The translations under genes were made by a program, and so were the position numbers. Shown piece by piece: positions 1-6,802 of a stretch of 44,787 bases of DNA. Source of the DNA: JBOFDK01 sp051650305 (lineage in GTDB: Bacteria > Bacillota > Clostridia > Lachnospirales > Cellulosilyticaceae). The notes under the pieces are model-generated. The model did no database searches, was not told the origin of the DNA, and saw only the letters and a list, made by a program, of their open reading frames with translations. Location of the stretch: assembly GCA_051650305.1 (NCBI GenBank), contig JBOFIT010000130.1, positions 1 to 44,787 on the forward strand, read 5' to 3'. Position 1 is the first letter of the stretch; every line of letters starts with the position of its first letter.

Positions 1-60
1 GCTCGAACCTATGACCCCCTGCTTGTAAGGCAGGTGCTCTCCCAGCTGAGCTAAGCGACC
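1..60 (-). tRNA. tRNA-Val (anticodon TAC), 3' end cut by the window edge
   Basis: On the minus strand the 5' end GGTCGCTTAGCTC starts at 60 and a standard D arm follows. The anticodon stem CCTGC/GCAGG encloses the loop CTTACAA, so the anticodon is TAC (valine). The T arm GGTTCGA is present, but the last acceptor bases lie beyond position 1. It follows tRNA-Met by four bases and is probably cotranscribed with it. Confidence 0.93.
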
Positions 61-64
61 AAAG

Positions 65-138
65 TAGCGGAAGACGGATTTGAACCGCCGACACCATGGG
101 TATGAACCATGTGCTCTAGCCAACTGAGCTATTCCGCC
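65..138 (-). tRNA. tRNA-Met (anticodon CAT)
   Basis: The minus strand begins GGCGGAATAGCTCAG. The anticodon stem CATGG/CCATG encloses TTCATAC, giving anticodon CAT. A T arm with GGTTCAAAT and a 7-bp acceptor stem follow. CCA is not encoded. The first acceptor pair is G-U rather than an unpaired C-A, so an elongator Met tRNA is more likely than the initiator. Confidence 0.93.
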
Positions 139-184
139 ATATGTGATTATCGTTGTCTTAAGGGCTTGCCTCAAGTACTTTTGT

Positions 185-213
185 AGTATACATGATTACT
201 TGTCATAATGCAA
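185..213 (-). promoter_or_regulatory. Sigma-A promoter of the tRNA-Met/tRNA-Val unit
   Basis: Minus strand: -35 TTGCAT (208-213), 17-bp spacer, -10 TATACT (185-190), about 40 bp before the tRNA-Met 5' end. Both hexamers are close to consensus. An 11-base direct repeat CAAGTACTTTT flanks it on the plus strand at 172 and 211. Confidence 0.75.
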
Positions 214-293
214 GTACTTTTTTGTGTTTTTATAAAATAATTCTTGTGTCTTTGTCATATACATTTAGGGAACAGTTATTAAAGGAGCTCATT

Positions 294-767
294 ATGAATG
301 CATCATCTTATTCTTACTTACAGCCCACTTCTTCACTTGTCTTAATGCCACCTAAAACTGAGATCATCTCAGGCATCACCACCCTTTCATCGACCACTCT
401 CCCTATCCATCATCTGATTGACTTTACCATTGAACCCGAAATAACACGGATTAAACCCTTGCATGCCACCTCTGAATCTGCCGCTTTCCCACTTTCTCAA
501 CTCACCATTGATCTAAACCTTGTGGAGACACTATCTTATATCAGTCGCACTTCTCCTTTTTCAATTCAAAAATACATTGTCTCCTACCCAAAACGCCTTT
601 ATATCAATCTTCCTCCTTCAGTAGAGGGTATAGCTACATATGAGCTTTTAAACTCCCATACGCTATGCATCTTACCATCTATTCACACTGTTTATTCCAC
701 GCTTTTAGATGCTCACAATCTTTACAAACGCGCACTCCTTTCTTTTACATTCAAAAAGGTACAATAG
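294..767 (+). CDS. Hypothetical protein, 157 aa
   Basis: I do not recognise this protein. The start at 294 is chosen because AAAGGAG (281-287) lies seven bases upstream; the frame is open to 192 but lacks a ribosome site there. No signal peptide or membrane segment is evident. The N-terminal third is rich in Ser, Thr and Pro. The second half alternates hydrophobic and polar residues (LTIDLNLVETLSYI, then YPKRLYINLPP), suggesting a beta domain faintly like the SPOCS/DUF3794 fold of clostridial spore-coat proteins; this resemblance is weak and only a suggestion. The last codons and the stop lie in the left arm of a 23-bp terminator shared with the convergent MATE gene. Its reality rests on the good ribosome site, the uninterrupted frame and the snug terminator. 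Confidence 0.6.
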   Translation: MNASSYSYLQPTSSLVLMPPKTEIISGITTLSSTTLPIHHLIDFTIEPEITRIKPLHATSESAAFPLSQLTIDLNLVETLSYISRTSPFSIQKYIVSYPKRLYINLPPSVEGIATYELLNSHTLCILPSIHTVYSTLLDAHNLYKRALLSFTFKKVQ

Positions 768-805
768 ATTCCGCCTTTATAGGGCGGAATCTATTGTACC
801 TTTTT
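753..805. terminator. Bidirectional terminator, perfect 23-bp stem
   Basis: Arms 753-775 and 783-805 are perfectly complementary, with a 7-base loop and A5/T5 at the ends, so it can stop transcription in both directions. The stop codons of both convergent genes (765-767 plus, 777-779 minus) fall inside the structure. Confidence 0.93.
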
Positions 806-2240
806 CGTTTATCTTTTCATCGATTGTTTTATTGAAAGTCTTTTTATAGAAGATGCCAAAACAAATCATTGTTGTGATTGCAGCTAAAATATCCGCTATT
901 GGCTCTGCCATAAATACTGCCCCTAATTGATCTTCCATAAACGTTGGTAATATGTAGATCAACGGTACAAGTAAGATTACTTTTCTAAGAAGTGCTAGGA
1001 ATAATGAAATCTTCGCTTGCCCTAATGCTAAGAATGTCTGCTGACATGCTATCTGTGCACCAAATACAATGATTCCTGCAAAGAATATACGAATACTCCA
1101 TGTAGTAATCTCCATAAGCTCTGGCTTGTTGTTAAAGATCTTTACAAATATCTGTGGCACAAACATAAGTGCACTCCACATCACGACTGTATAAATCATA
1201 CATGTAGCTAGTAACATCTTATACGCTTTTTTTACACGGTCCATATTCTTAGCGCCATAATTGTAACTAATAATAGGCTGTGCACCTTGTGAAAGCCCTT
1301 GCAATGGTAATACAACGATTTGCATGATACTTCCCATAATCGTCATCGCACCGATCGCTAAATCTCCAATCCCTGGCCCCATGGCATTACCATGTATCGC
1401 CAGTTGCTTATTAAGCGATATAAGAACCAAACTTTCTGTCGATTGCATAATGAATGGTGATACCCCTAAGCCCATAATTGCCAAAGCAACTTTTGGTTCA
1501 GGAACCATATACTTCTTTCTTAAGCGTAAATCGCTTTTTTTGCCGAAGATTTCTGTAAGCGTTTTGCTCTTGAACTTTTGGTCTTTTCCTAGGAAGAACC
1601 ACATAACCCATATCGCTGATACGAACTGTGCAATAATAGTTGCTAAAGCTGCACCCTTTACACCAAGTCCTAAACCAAAAATGAAGATAGGGTCTAAAAC
1701 AATATTAATAACTGCCCCTACCATTACTGTTAACATCCCTACTTTTGCAAACCCTTGGGTATTAATATACGCATTCATTCCCAGTGCAATAAGTACTGCA
1801 ATTGTTCCTATTAAATAAAGTGTTAAATAATCCGTCGCATAGCCTATGGTATTTTCACTCGCTCCGAAGGCCCATAAGATAGGCTCTTTAAATACTAGAA
1901 GTACAATCGTTAATATCACCCCTATTAGAATAAGAAGTGAAAAACTATTACTCATAATCTTCTCTGCATCTTCTTTTTTATTCTCGCCCATCTTAATAGC
2001 TGCTAATGGTGCCCCACCTATACCAAAAAGAGCTGCGAATGCTGAGATAATAATAATGATTGGAAACGCAACCCCAACACCTGCTATGGCTGTCTCCCCT
2101 GCTGGCAAACGTCCAATAAAGACTCTATCTACAATGTTATAAAGTACATTTACGAGTTGTGCTACAATAGCTGGTAATGCTAATTTAATCATTAACTTAC
2201 CTACACTATCTTTTCCTAAATCCGTCGTTTGTTTACTCAT
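777..2240 (-). CDS. MATE family multidrug/cation efflux transporter, 487 aa
   Basis: A 12-helix integral membrane protein of the MATE family, expected to export organic cations or drugs using a Na+ or H+ gradient. The N-terminus (KLMIKLALPAIVAQL, then YNIVDRVFIG) is the family signature, and a second copy of the fold begins near GLGVSPFIMQSTESLV. The charged C-terminal tail (TIDEKINEKGTIDSAL) is partly encoded by the terminator stem. The start at 2240 is chosen because AAGGAGAG lies eight bases upstream; an upstream in-frame start (2282) lacks a ribosome site. Substrate cannot be told from sequence. It belongs to the MepA/DinF-like branch judging by overall appearance. Confidence 0.92.
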   Translation of the reverse strand: MSKQTTDLGKDSVGKLMIKLALPAIVAQLVNVLYNIVDRVFIGRLPAGETAIAGVGVAFPIIIIISAFAALFGIGGAPLAAIKMGENKKEDAEKIMSNSFSLLILIGVILTIVLLVFKEPILWAFGASENTIGYATDYLTLYLIGTIAVLIALGMNAYINTQGFAKVGMLTVMVGAVINIVLDPIFIFGLGLGVKGAALATIIAQFVSAIWVMWFFLGKDQKFKSKTLTEIFGKKSDLRLRKKYMVPEPKVALAIMGLGVSPFIMQSTESLVLISLNKQLAIHGNAMGPGIGDLAIGAMTIMGSIMQIVVLPLQGLSQGAQPIISYNYGAKNMDRVKKAYKMLLATCMIYTVVMWSALMFVPQIFVKIFNNKPELMEITTWSIRIFFAGIIVFGAQIACQQTFLALGQAKISLFLALLRKVILLVPLIYILPTFMEDQLGAVFMAEPIADILAAITTMICFGIFYKKTFNKTIDEKINEKGTIDSAL

Positions 2241-2381
2241 GTCGATCTCTCCTTCCTTACTTCTATCATTGTTATGCTTCAATTTAATATAGTACTACAT
2301 TATGTTTATAATATAAATACCTTAATTATTTTTACATATTTTTTTATTTTCGGAACTATTCCCCGCCTTCCTCAGTCTAAC

Positions 2382-2437
2382 AAAATACCCCTTCATCTTT
2401 TTCAATCTTATGTCGATTTATCTTTATAGGGTATTTT
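2382..2437. repeat. Widely spaced inverted repeat AAAATACCC / GGGTATTTT
   Basis: Nine-base perfect arms at 2382-2390 and 2429-2437 lie 38 bases apart, just before the ribosome site of the VanY gene. It could be a paired operator or the base of a leader-RNA structure. The rest of the 2241-2467 gap is AT-rich and holds the start signals of the divergent MATE and VanY genes, but no clear promoter. Confidence 0.4.
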
Positions 2438-2467
2438 ACATCAACTATCTTACTGGAGGTACTAGCT

Positions 2468-3319
2468 ATGAAATCAAAACAGTTTTTAATCGCACTCTCT
2501 CTTATCACCCTACTACCCACTATGAGTTTTGCAACAACCCCTACATATATAAAAAAAGAGTGCCCCAACAATAATCCTTACCATATCCTTGTGAACAAAC
2601 AGCAGCACGTTACCAGAGATTTTGTGCCATCTAACTTGGTAGTTCCTAACGTTAAGTTTTCTTTTACAGGGTATCATGAAAAGAAAAACTTAGAACAAAC
2701 TGCCGCTTTAGCACTTGAATCATTATTTAGTGCTGCTAAAAAGGATGGCATCACACTTGCTGCAGTCTCTGGCTATCGCTCTTACGATCGCCAAGCTCAG
2801 CTTTATAACAATTATGTCAAGAAAGATGGACAAGCCAAAGCAGATACTTATAGCGCTCGTCCAGGTACCAGTGAACACCAGACCGGCCTATCCATTGATG
2901 TTTCCGCTCCTTCTGTTGGCTACGAACTCACCAACCGCCTCGGCGAGACGAAGGAAGGCAAGTGGCTAGCCGCTCATGCCCATGAGCATGGTTTTGTCAT
3001 TCGCTACCCTAAAGATAAAGTACCTGTCACAGGGTACATCTACGAACCTTGGCACATTCGTTATGTGGGTAGTGAATTAGCCCAAAACCTCTACATAAAT
3101 AATCTAACCTTAGAAGAATTAGAAACATGCTGTGAAAAAGAAATCCCTCTAACACAGCTTACCCCTGCAACAATTACGCCAAGCATCCCACCTGAAGCTG
3201 AGGCACTTCTCAAGAACCCTATTGAGTTTTGGATTGATAAACGTCTCCAAGACCTTCAAATAATCGTATCTGAAGAAGCTGGCCACTATAAAGTGCTTAT
3301 TCAACCTTCTGATTCTTAA
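2468..3319 (+). CDS. Secreted D-alanyl-D-alanine carboxypeptidase, VanY family (M15B), 283 aa
   Basis: Predicted zinc peptidase that trims the terminal D-Ala from peptidoglycan stem peptides outside the membrane. A signal peptide occupies residues 1-22 (cleavage after SFA). The domain contains SGYRS at 101-105, SEHQTGLSIDV with zinc ligands H137 and D144, and EPWHIRYVG with catalytic E193 and third ligand H196, so the active site is complete. There is no lipobox and no transmembrane anchor, and the C-terminal 60 residues are an extra tail beyond the catalytic domain. Start at 2468 follows the ribosome site GGAGGT. No vanS/vanR or ligase genes are nearby, so this is ordinary wall maturation or peptide scavenging rather than a resistance cluster. 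Confidence 0.93.
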   Translation: MKSKQFLIALSLITLLPTMSFATTPTYIKKECPNNNPYHILVNKQQHVTRDFVPSNLVVPNVKFSFTGYHEKKNLEQTAALALESLFSAAKKDGITLAAVSGYRSYDRQAQLYNNYVKKDGQAKADTYSARPGTSEHQTGLSIDVSAPSVGYELTNRLGETKEGKWLAAHAHEHGFVIRYPKDKVPVTGYIYEPWHIRYVGSELAQNLYINNLTLEELETCCEKEIPLTQLTPATITPSIPPEAEALLKNPIEFWIDKRLQDLQIIVSEEAGHYKVLIQPSDS

Positions 3320-3323
3320 AGAA

Positions 3324-3368
3324 AAAAGTAGCAGTGAGACTCTTTAAAAGAGTTCCACTGCTACTTTT
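3324..3368. terminator. Bidirectional terminator between vanY-type gene and divIC
   Basis: Arms AAAAGTAGCAGTG (3324-3336) and CACTGCTACTTTT (3356-3368) pair perfectly, with a further inner stem. It ends the VanY gene (plus) and divIC (minus). The divIC stop (3361-3363) is in the right arm. Confidence 0.88.
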
Positions 3369-3639
3369 CTTTAAAGACGATATCGTCCTTTTTAACCATC
3401 CCTAGCTTTTCTCTTGCTACTTTTTCTATATATTCTAAGGTGTCCATATTCTCTCGTTCTATTCTTAGTTCCTCTAAGTAAGTCTCTTCCTTAGCTTGCT
3501 GCTCTTCTGCTCGTAAAATCTGCTCATCCAATCGGCCGATAATACGCCCTATCTCCCTGGCTTTTAACCCCAAGTAAGCAACCGCACATACGGTTATTAC
3601 CAAAGAAATGTGCCAGACTAATCTTTTTGTATTTTTCAT
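3361..3639 (-). CDS. divIC: Septum formation initiator DivIC/FtsB family, 92 aa
   Basis: Small bitopic division protein that acts with FtsL and DivIB in the divisome. Residues about 8-27 form one membrane helix (HISLVITVCAVAYLG), followed by a heptad-rich coiled coil (about 30-65) and the conserved family end EKVAREKLGMVKKDDIVF. The inner ATG at 3639 is preferred over 3645 because AGGTGG lies eight bases before it but only two before the other. It is the last gene of the yabP-yabQ-divIC group, as in Bacillus, where this neighbour order supports the assignment. Confidence 0.93.
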   Translation of the reverse strand: MKNTKRLVWHISLVITVCAVAYLGLKAREIGRIIGRLDEQILRAEEQQAKEETYLEELRIERENMDTLEYIEKVAREKLGMVKKDDIVFKEK

Positions 3640-3671
3640 TTGCATCCCACCTACAACTTACTACTTTTATC

Positions 3672-4226
3672 TTAATCTGTTTTTTTAGTATTGTAAATAT
3701 TTTTATTTCGCTTCACTTTTGCCTCTGTTTTCATATCTGCTTTTATGTACTGCCATTTACGCCCTGCTTTTTTCACTTGCTTTCTTCTATAAGTGTTGGC
3801 ACGTATGTACTGTCTACTGATAAATCGTAGAGGTATTTTAATAAGACCGATAAGCCAACGTATCGGCACAAGTACAGCCTCTATAATCGCCTTGATGATA
3901 CGCCTCATCCATTCGATAACCCATGTAGCTATTTTCATAAATACAATACTAAAAGTAGCTAAATAAAGTATTCCTCCAAGGATCATCCCTAGAAATACAA
4001 ACAATCTAATCTCTGCAAAATTATGTATATATAAAATACTAAATCCTATGAACATGCACGCTAGCCAGTACAGACTATCCTCTAGCTGTACAAGCCAATT
4101 AGGATGGGGAATAATCTTTCGAAAAATACGTACGAGATCATACACCATCCCAAATAAAATCCCTATTTCTATAGCTCTTATAAAAAGCAGTGTCTGAGTA
4201 TTTACGATTTCATTCATACTCTTCAC
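3672..4226 (-). CDS. yabQ: Spore cortex biosynthesis protein YabQ, 184 aa
   Basis: Membrane protein required for spore cortex formation in Bacillus and placed in the forespore outer membrane there. The sequence shows four or so hydrophobic segments (FIRAIEIGILFGMVYD, YWLACMFIGFSILYI, FVFLGMILGGILYLATFSIVF and a weaker WLIGLIKIPL) and a very basic tail rich in Lys and Arg. The first codon is GTG (4226); an inner ATG at 4217 is the alternative, and neither has a strong ribosome site. It starts three bases after the yabP stop, so translation is probably coupled. Confidence 0.9.
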   Translation of the reverse strand: MKSMNEIVNTQTLLFIRAIEIGILFGMVYDLVRIFRKIIPHPNWLVQLEDSLYWLACMFIGFSILYIHNFAEIRLFVFLGMILGGILYLATFSIVFMKIATWVIEWMRRIIKAIIEAVLVPIRWLIGLIKIPLRFISRQYIRANTYRRKQVKKAGRKWQYIKADMKTEAKVKRNKNIYNTKKTD

Positions 4227-4229
4227 CCA

Positions 4230-4508
4230 TTACTTAAAAAACTTAGAGAGCATTGATCCCTTTTTCTTAGACGGTGCTTGATCTTCATAGGTAAGCTGAA
4301 TAATACGTCCTTCGACGATTACTTCCCCACTATCAAGATTCATCTTTACAATGTGCAAGTCCATACCCTCTATATCCAAATAGCCATCTACCGTTTCTAG
4401 CTCCACCACTTCTTCATTAAATGAGAAGACATCTAAAATTCCTGTCATATTCAATCGCTGACGATCTACTAAGTTCACCATATGTTTCTTGGATAATTTT
4501 TCATCCAT
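4230..4508 (-). CDS. yabP: Sporulation protein YabP, 92 aa
   Basis: YabP/YqfC family protein linked to cortex assembly. The family core is clear: HMVNLVDRQRLNMTGILDVFSFNEEVVELETVDG, followed by IEGMDLHIVKMNLDSGEVIVEGRI. No membrane segment is visible. Ribosome site GGGGGA precedes the ATG. It directly precedes yabQ and divIC and follows rqcP, the same order as in Bacillus. The 63-base gap before it probably holds its own promoter, but I could not recognise a convincing sigma-E site. Confidence 0.93.
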   Translation of the reverse strand: MDEKLSKKHMVNLVDRQRLNMTGILDVFSFNEEVVELETVDGYLDIEGMDLHIVKMNLDSGEVIVEGRIIQLTYEDQAPSKKKGSMLSKFFK

Positions 4509-4571
4509 TTTATTTTCCCCCTTTGAAATAAGTTTCTTCTACTTATTTATATTGGGGTTGTACCATTTTTA

Positions 4572-4811
4572 TTACAAAATACGGTATAAGCTGTCTGTAT
4601 CTTCTTTTTTTACGTGTTCTTTAATTTCTAGCACCTCGTATTTAGAAACATTCGTTCCAAAGGTAATCTCTATAATATCCCCTATTTTAACCTGTGTGCC
4701 TGCTTTTGCCACTTTATCATTAATCTTTACGCGTTCTTGGTCACACGCCTCTTGTGCAATGGTACGACGCTTAATAATACGTGTTAGCTTTAAGTATTTA
4801 TCAATTCTCAT
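4572..4811 (-). CDS. rqcP: RqcP (YabO), S4-domain ribosome quality-control factor, 79 aa
   Basis: Small S4 RNA-binding protein of the Hsp15/RlbA type. In Bacillus, YabO (RqcP) binds obstructed 50S subunits with RqcH and helps alanine tailing of stalled nascent chains. Nearly the whole protein is one S4 domain: MRIDKYLKLTRIIKRRT at the start, then VKINDKVAKAGTQVKIGDIIEI. Basic N-terminal helix and the RIDKxLK motif are intact. It follows hup and precedes yabP. I do not see rqcH in the window. Confidence 0.92.
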   Translation of the reverse strand: MRIDKYLKLTRIIKRRTIAQEACDQERVKINDKVAKAGTQVKIGDIIEITFGTNVSKYEVLEIKEHVKKEDTDSLYRIL

Positions 4812-4853
4812 TTATTTCATTCCTTTCTTTATATAACCTGTTTATGATATTAG

Positions 4854-4880
4854 AAAAACCTACACACAGTGTAGGTTTTT
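4854..4880 (-). terminator. Terminator downstream of hup
   Basis: Arms AAAAACCTACAC (4854-4865) and GTGTAGGTTTTT (4869-4880) form a 12-bp stem with a 3-base loop, ending in T5 on the minus strand. It would limit read-through from the strongly expressed hup gene into rqcP. Confidence 0.85.
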
Positions 4881-4894
4881 CTTTGCATTTATTA

Positions 4895-5170
4895 TTATTC
4901 GTTAACTACGTCTTTTAATGCTTTACCAGCTTTAAACTTAGGAGCTTTTCCGCCTGGAATTTGGATTTCTTCATTAGTTTTTGGATTTCTACCAACACGT
5001 GGTTTTCTTTCAGCAACTTCAAATGTACCGAAACCTACTAATTGTACTTTCCCACCAGCTTTAAGTTCTTCCATTACAGCATCTTCAAAAGCTTTTAAAG
5101 CTTTCTCTGCATCTTTTTTGCTTAATTCAGCTTTTGCAGCCATAGCTGCTACTAATTCAGATTTGTTCAT
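4895..5170 (-). CDS. hup: DNA-binding protein HU, 91 aa
   Basis: Histone-like nucleoid protein that bends and compacts DNA as a dimer. The sequence is full length and canonical: MNKSELVAAMA start, GFGTFEVAERKPRVGRNP and the DNA-contacting arm ending in GKALKDVVNE. Ribosome site GAGGAGG lies just before the ATG. It is inserted between mazG and rqcP, as in many Clostridia but not in Bacillus subtilis. The 14-base palindrome in its leader may matter for control. Confidence 0.97.
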   Translation of the reverse strand: MNKSELVAAMAAKAELSKKDAEKALKAFEDAVMEELKAGGKVQLVGFGTFEVAERKPRVGRNPKTNEEIQIPGGKAPKFKAGKALKDVVNE

Positions 5171-5189
5171 ATTGATTTCCTCCTCTATT

Positions 5190-5203
5190 CATACCTAGGT
5201 ATG
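5190..5203. repeat. Perfect 14-base palindrome upstream of the hup ribosome site
   Basis: CATACCTAGGTATG is self-complementary without a mismatch and sits directly upstream of GAGGAGG of hup, in a 51-base gap after mazG. It could be an operator or a small RNA structure affecting hup translation. Confidence 0.5.
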
Positions 5204-5221
5204 GATATTATGTATTGAAAA

Positions 5222-6010
5222 TCAGATGTTTGACTCAACCTTTTTACATTTATTCCATAGGCTGTCCATCTCTTCTAAAGTCATTTGCGATAGTTGTTTG
5301 TTCTCAGCAAACGCCGAATTTTCAATATATCTAAATCTATTTATAAACTTTTCTGTGGTATTTGTCAAGGCAAATTCAGGATTTATTTCAAAAAAATAAG
5401 ATAAATTAACAACACTAAACAACAAATCCCCTATTTCTTTATTTAACTTGTCTTTATCCCCTGATTTGACCTCATTTTTGACCTCTTCTAACTCCTCTAG
5501 GACTTTATCTACGATGGGTTCATAAGCGTCCCACATAAAGCCAACTTGTGCCGCTTTCTTTTGGATTTTGTATGCTCTCATAAGGGCTGGTAAGGCCTTT
5601 GCTACATGCTCCATTGACTCGGTCACTGTTTGTTGATTTTTCTCTTTGGCTTTAAGTTCTTCCCATCGTTTAAGCACTTCTTCACTGGTGTCTAATGCTT
5701 CTTCACCAAAGACGTGGGGATGTCTATAAACTAACTTTTCTGCGATACCATGAACGACGTCATCTAATGTAAAATCATCATTTTCTTTAGCAATTTGTGC
5801 ATGCATCAACACTTGTAGGAGCAAATCCCCTAGTTCTTCTTTTAAGTTAGGTTTGTCACCTTGATTGATGGCTTCTATGACCTCATAGCTTTCTTCTACG
5901 AGATAGGGAACCATACTTTTATGAGTCTGCTCCCTATCCCAAGCACACCCATTCTCACTGCGTAGTGTTTCTATAATATGTACAAGATCTTCATAGTTAT
6001 ATTGCTTCAT
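5222..6010 (-). CDS. mazG: Nucleoside triphosphate pyrophosphohydrolase MazG, 262 aa
   Basis: Hydrolyses NTPs and dNTPs to monophosphates plus pyrophosphate as a house-cleaning enzyme. Both MazG domains are present. The N-terminal one has NGCAWDREQTHKS, the metal-binding EESYEVIEAI and EELGDLLLQ. The second has EELEEVKNEV and KEIGDLLFSVVNL, also with acidic ligands intact. Bacillus YabN carries an extra N-terminal methylase-like domain that is missing here, so this is the shorter Escherichia coli-type form. It lies between spoVT and hup. Confidence 0.96.
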   Translation of the reverse strand: MKQYNYEDLVHIIETLRSENGCAWDREQTHKSMVPYLVEESYEVIEAINQGDKPNLKEELGDLLLQVLMHAQIAKENDDFTLDDVVHGIAEKLVYRHPHVFGEEALDTSEEVLKRWEELKAKEKNQQTVTESMEHVAKALPALMRAYKIQKKAAQVGFMWDAYEPIVDKVLEELEEVKNEVKSGDKDKLNKEIGDLLFSVVNLSYFFEINPEFALTNTTEKFINRFRYIENSAFAENKQLSQMTLEEMDSLWNKCKKVESNI

Positions 6011-6055
6011 CGCTTTACTCCCTTTTCTTTTTCTCTTTTCTTTTGACTATAACTT

Positions 6056-6087
6056 ATGCCAGTAAGGATTTCAACCATTACTGGCAT
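6056..6087. repeat. Inverted repeat between spoVT and mazG
   Basis: ATGCCAGTAA (6056-6065) and TTACTGGCAT (6078-6087) pair perfectly around a 12-base loop. On the minus strand no T-run follows, so it is not a standard terminator; it may partly stop or process the spoVT transcript before mazG. Confidence 0.5.
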
Positions 6088-6092
6088 AGTTA

Positions 6093-6644
6093 TTACTGCT
6101 CCATCTGTCTTCCTAAGAAACCTGATGCTGATTGTGCTAGCTTTTCCTCTACTTCTCCCATAACCGTCTGCTTATTGGTGCCTAAAAAGATAACTGCACC
6201 GATGGCATCTCCTTCACAGATAATAGGTGATATAATCTCTGAATGGTAGGCTTCTGTAGTTCCTTCTGAAAGGATAGGAACAAACTTCGCATCATCTTTA
6301 TTTGCATTGACGATGCCTCTCGCTTCAATGGCTCTTTCTAAATTACTGCTAATACTCTTATCTAAGAATTCCTTCTTAGAGCCACCAGATATAGCTATAA
6401 TTTGGTCTTTGTCTGATATACAAGTGATATGCCCTGTAGCTTGGGCTAATGCTTCTGCATATTCTTTCGCAAATGCACTTAATTCACCTACTGGGGAATA
6501 CTTCTTCAAGATAACCTGTCCATCATGGTCTGTAAAAATTTCTAACGGGTCTCCTTCTCTGATACGCAATGTACGTCTGATTTCTTTTGGGATTACCACC
6601 CGCCCTAAATCATCTATTCTTCTAACGATGCCTGTTGCTTTCAA
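6093..6644 (-). CDS. spoVT: Stage V sporulation transcription factor SpoVT, 183 aa
   Basis: Forespore regulator that tunes sigma-G-dependent genes. Residues 1-50 are an AbrB-type swapped-hairpin DNA-binding domain (GIVRRIDDLGRVVIPKEIRR), and residues about 55-183 a GAF-like domain ending in GFLGRQMEQ. The start codon is TTG (6642-6644), fixed by AAGGAGG eight bases upstream and by the conserved MKATGIVRRID start. A close match to a sigma-G promoter lies about 70 bases upstream, matching the known control of the Bacillus gene. Confidence 0.97.
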   Translation of the reverse strand: MKATGIVRRIDDLGRVVIPKEIRRTLRIREGDPLEIFTDHDGQVILKKYSPVGELSAFAKEYAEALAQATGHITCISDKDQIIAISGGSKKEFLDKSISSNLERAIEARGIVNANKDDAKFVPILSEGTTEAYHSEIISPIICEGDAIGAVIFLGTNKQTVMGEVEEKLAQSASGFLGRQMEQ

Positions 6645-6710
6645 GTAAACAACCTCCTTAATGTCTTAATGTCTTATGTGAGTAAATGTTGTTTCTAGAT
6701 TCTTTAGGTA

Positions 6711-6740
6711 TATTATGCTACTTTTTTTTCTATTATATTC
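6711..6740 (-). promoter_or_regulatory. Probable sigma-G promoter of spoVT
   Basis: Minus strand: -35 GAATA (6736-6740), 18-bp spacer, -10 CATAATA (6711-6717). This fits the forespore consensus GnATR-N17/18-CATnnTA at every fixed position and lies in the right place for spoVT. Confidence 0.75.
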
Positions 6741-6764
6741 ATTTTTATCCAGCCTTTCACAAAA

Positions 6765-6792
6765 AAAAGCTAGGAGTCTCCTCCTAGCTTTT
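6765..6792 (-). terminator. Terminator of the prsA-like gene
   Basis: Arms AAAAGCTAGGAG (6765-6776) and CTCCTAGCTTTT (6781-6792), 4-base loop, eight T on the minus strand. It separates the foldase gene from spoVT. Confidence 0.93.
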
Positions 6793-6802
6793 CGTACATT
6801 CT

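Noticed and set aside
1324..1818. Open plus-strand frame opposite the MATE gene
   Set aside because: It is a mirror of the strongly coding opposite strand, with no ribosome site or recognisable protein pattern.
2468..3319. VanY-type gene as part of a glycopeptide resistance cluster
   Set aside because: No vanS, vanR, vanH, vanX or D-Ala-D-Lac ligase is nearby; this family is common in wall maturation.
6056..6087. Inverted repeat after spoVT as an intrinsic terminator
   Set aside because: The hairpin is good but no T-run follows on the minus strand; listed only as a repeat.
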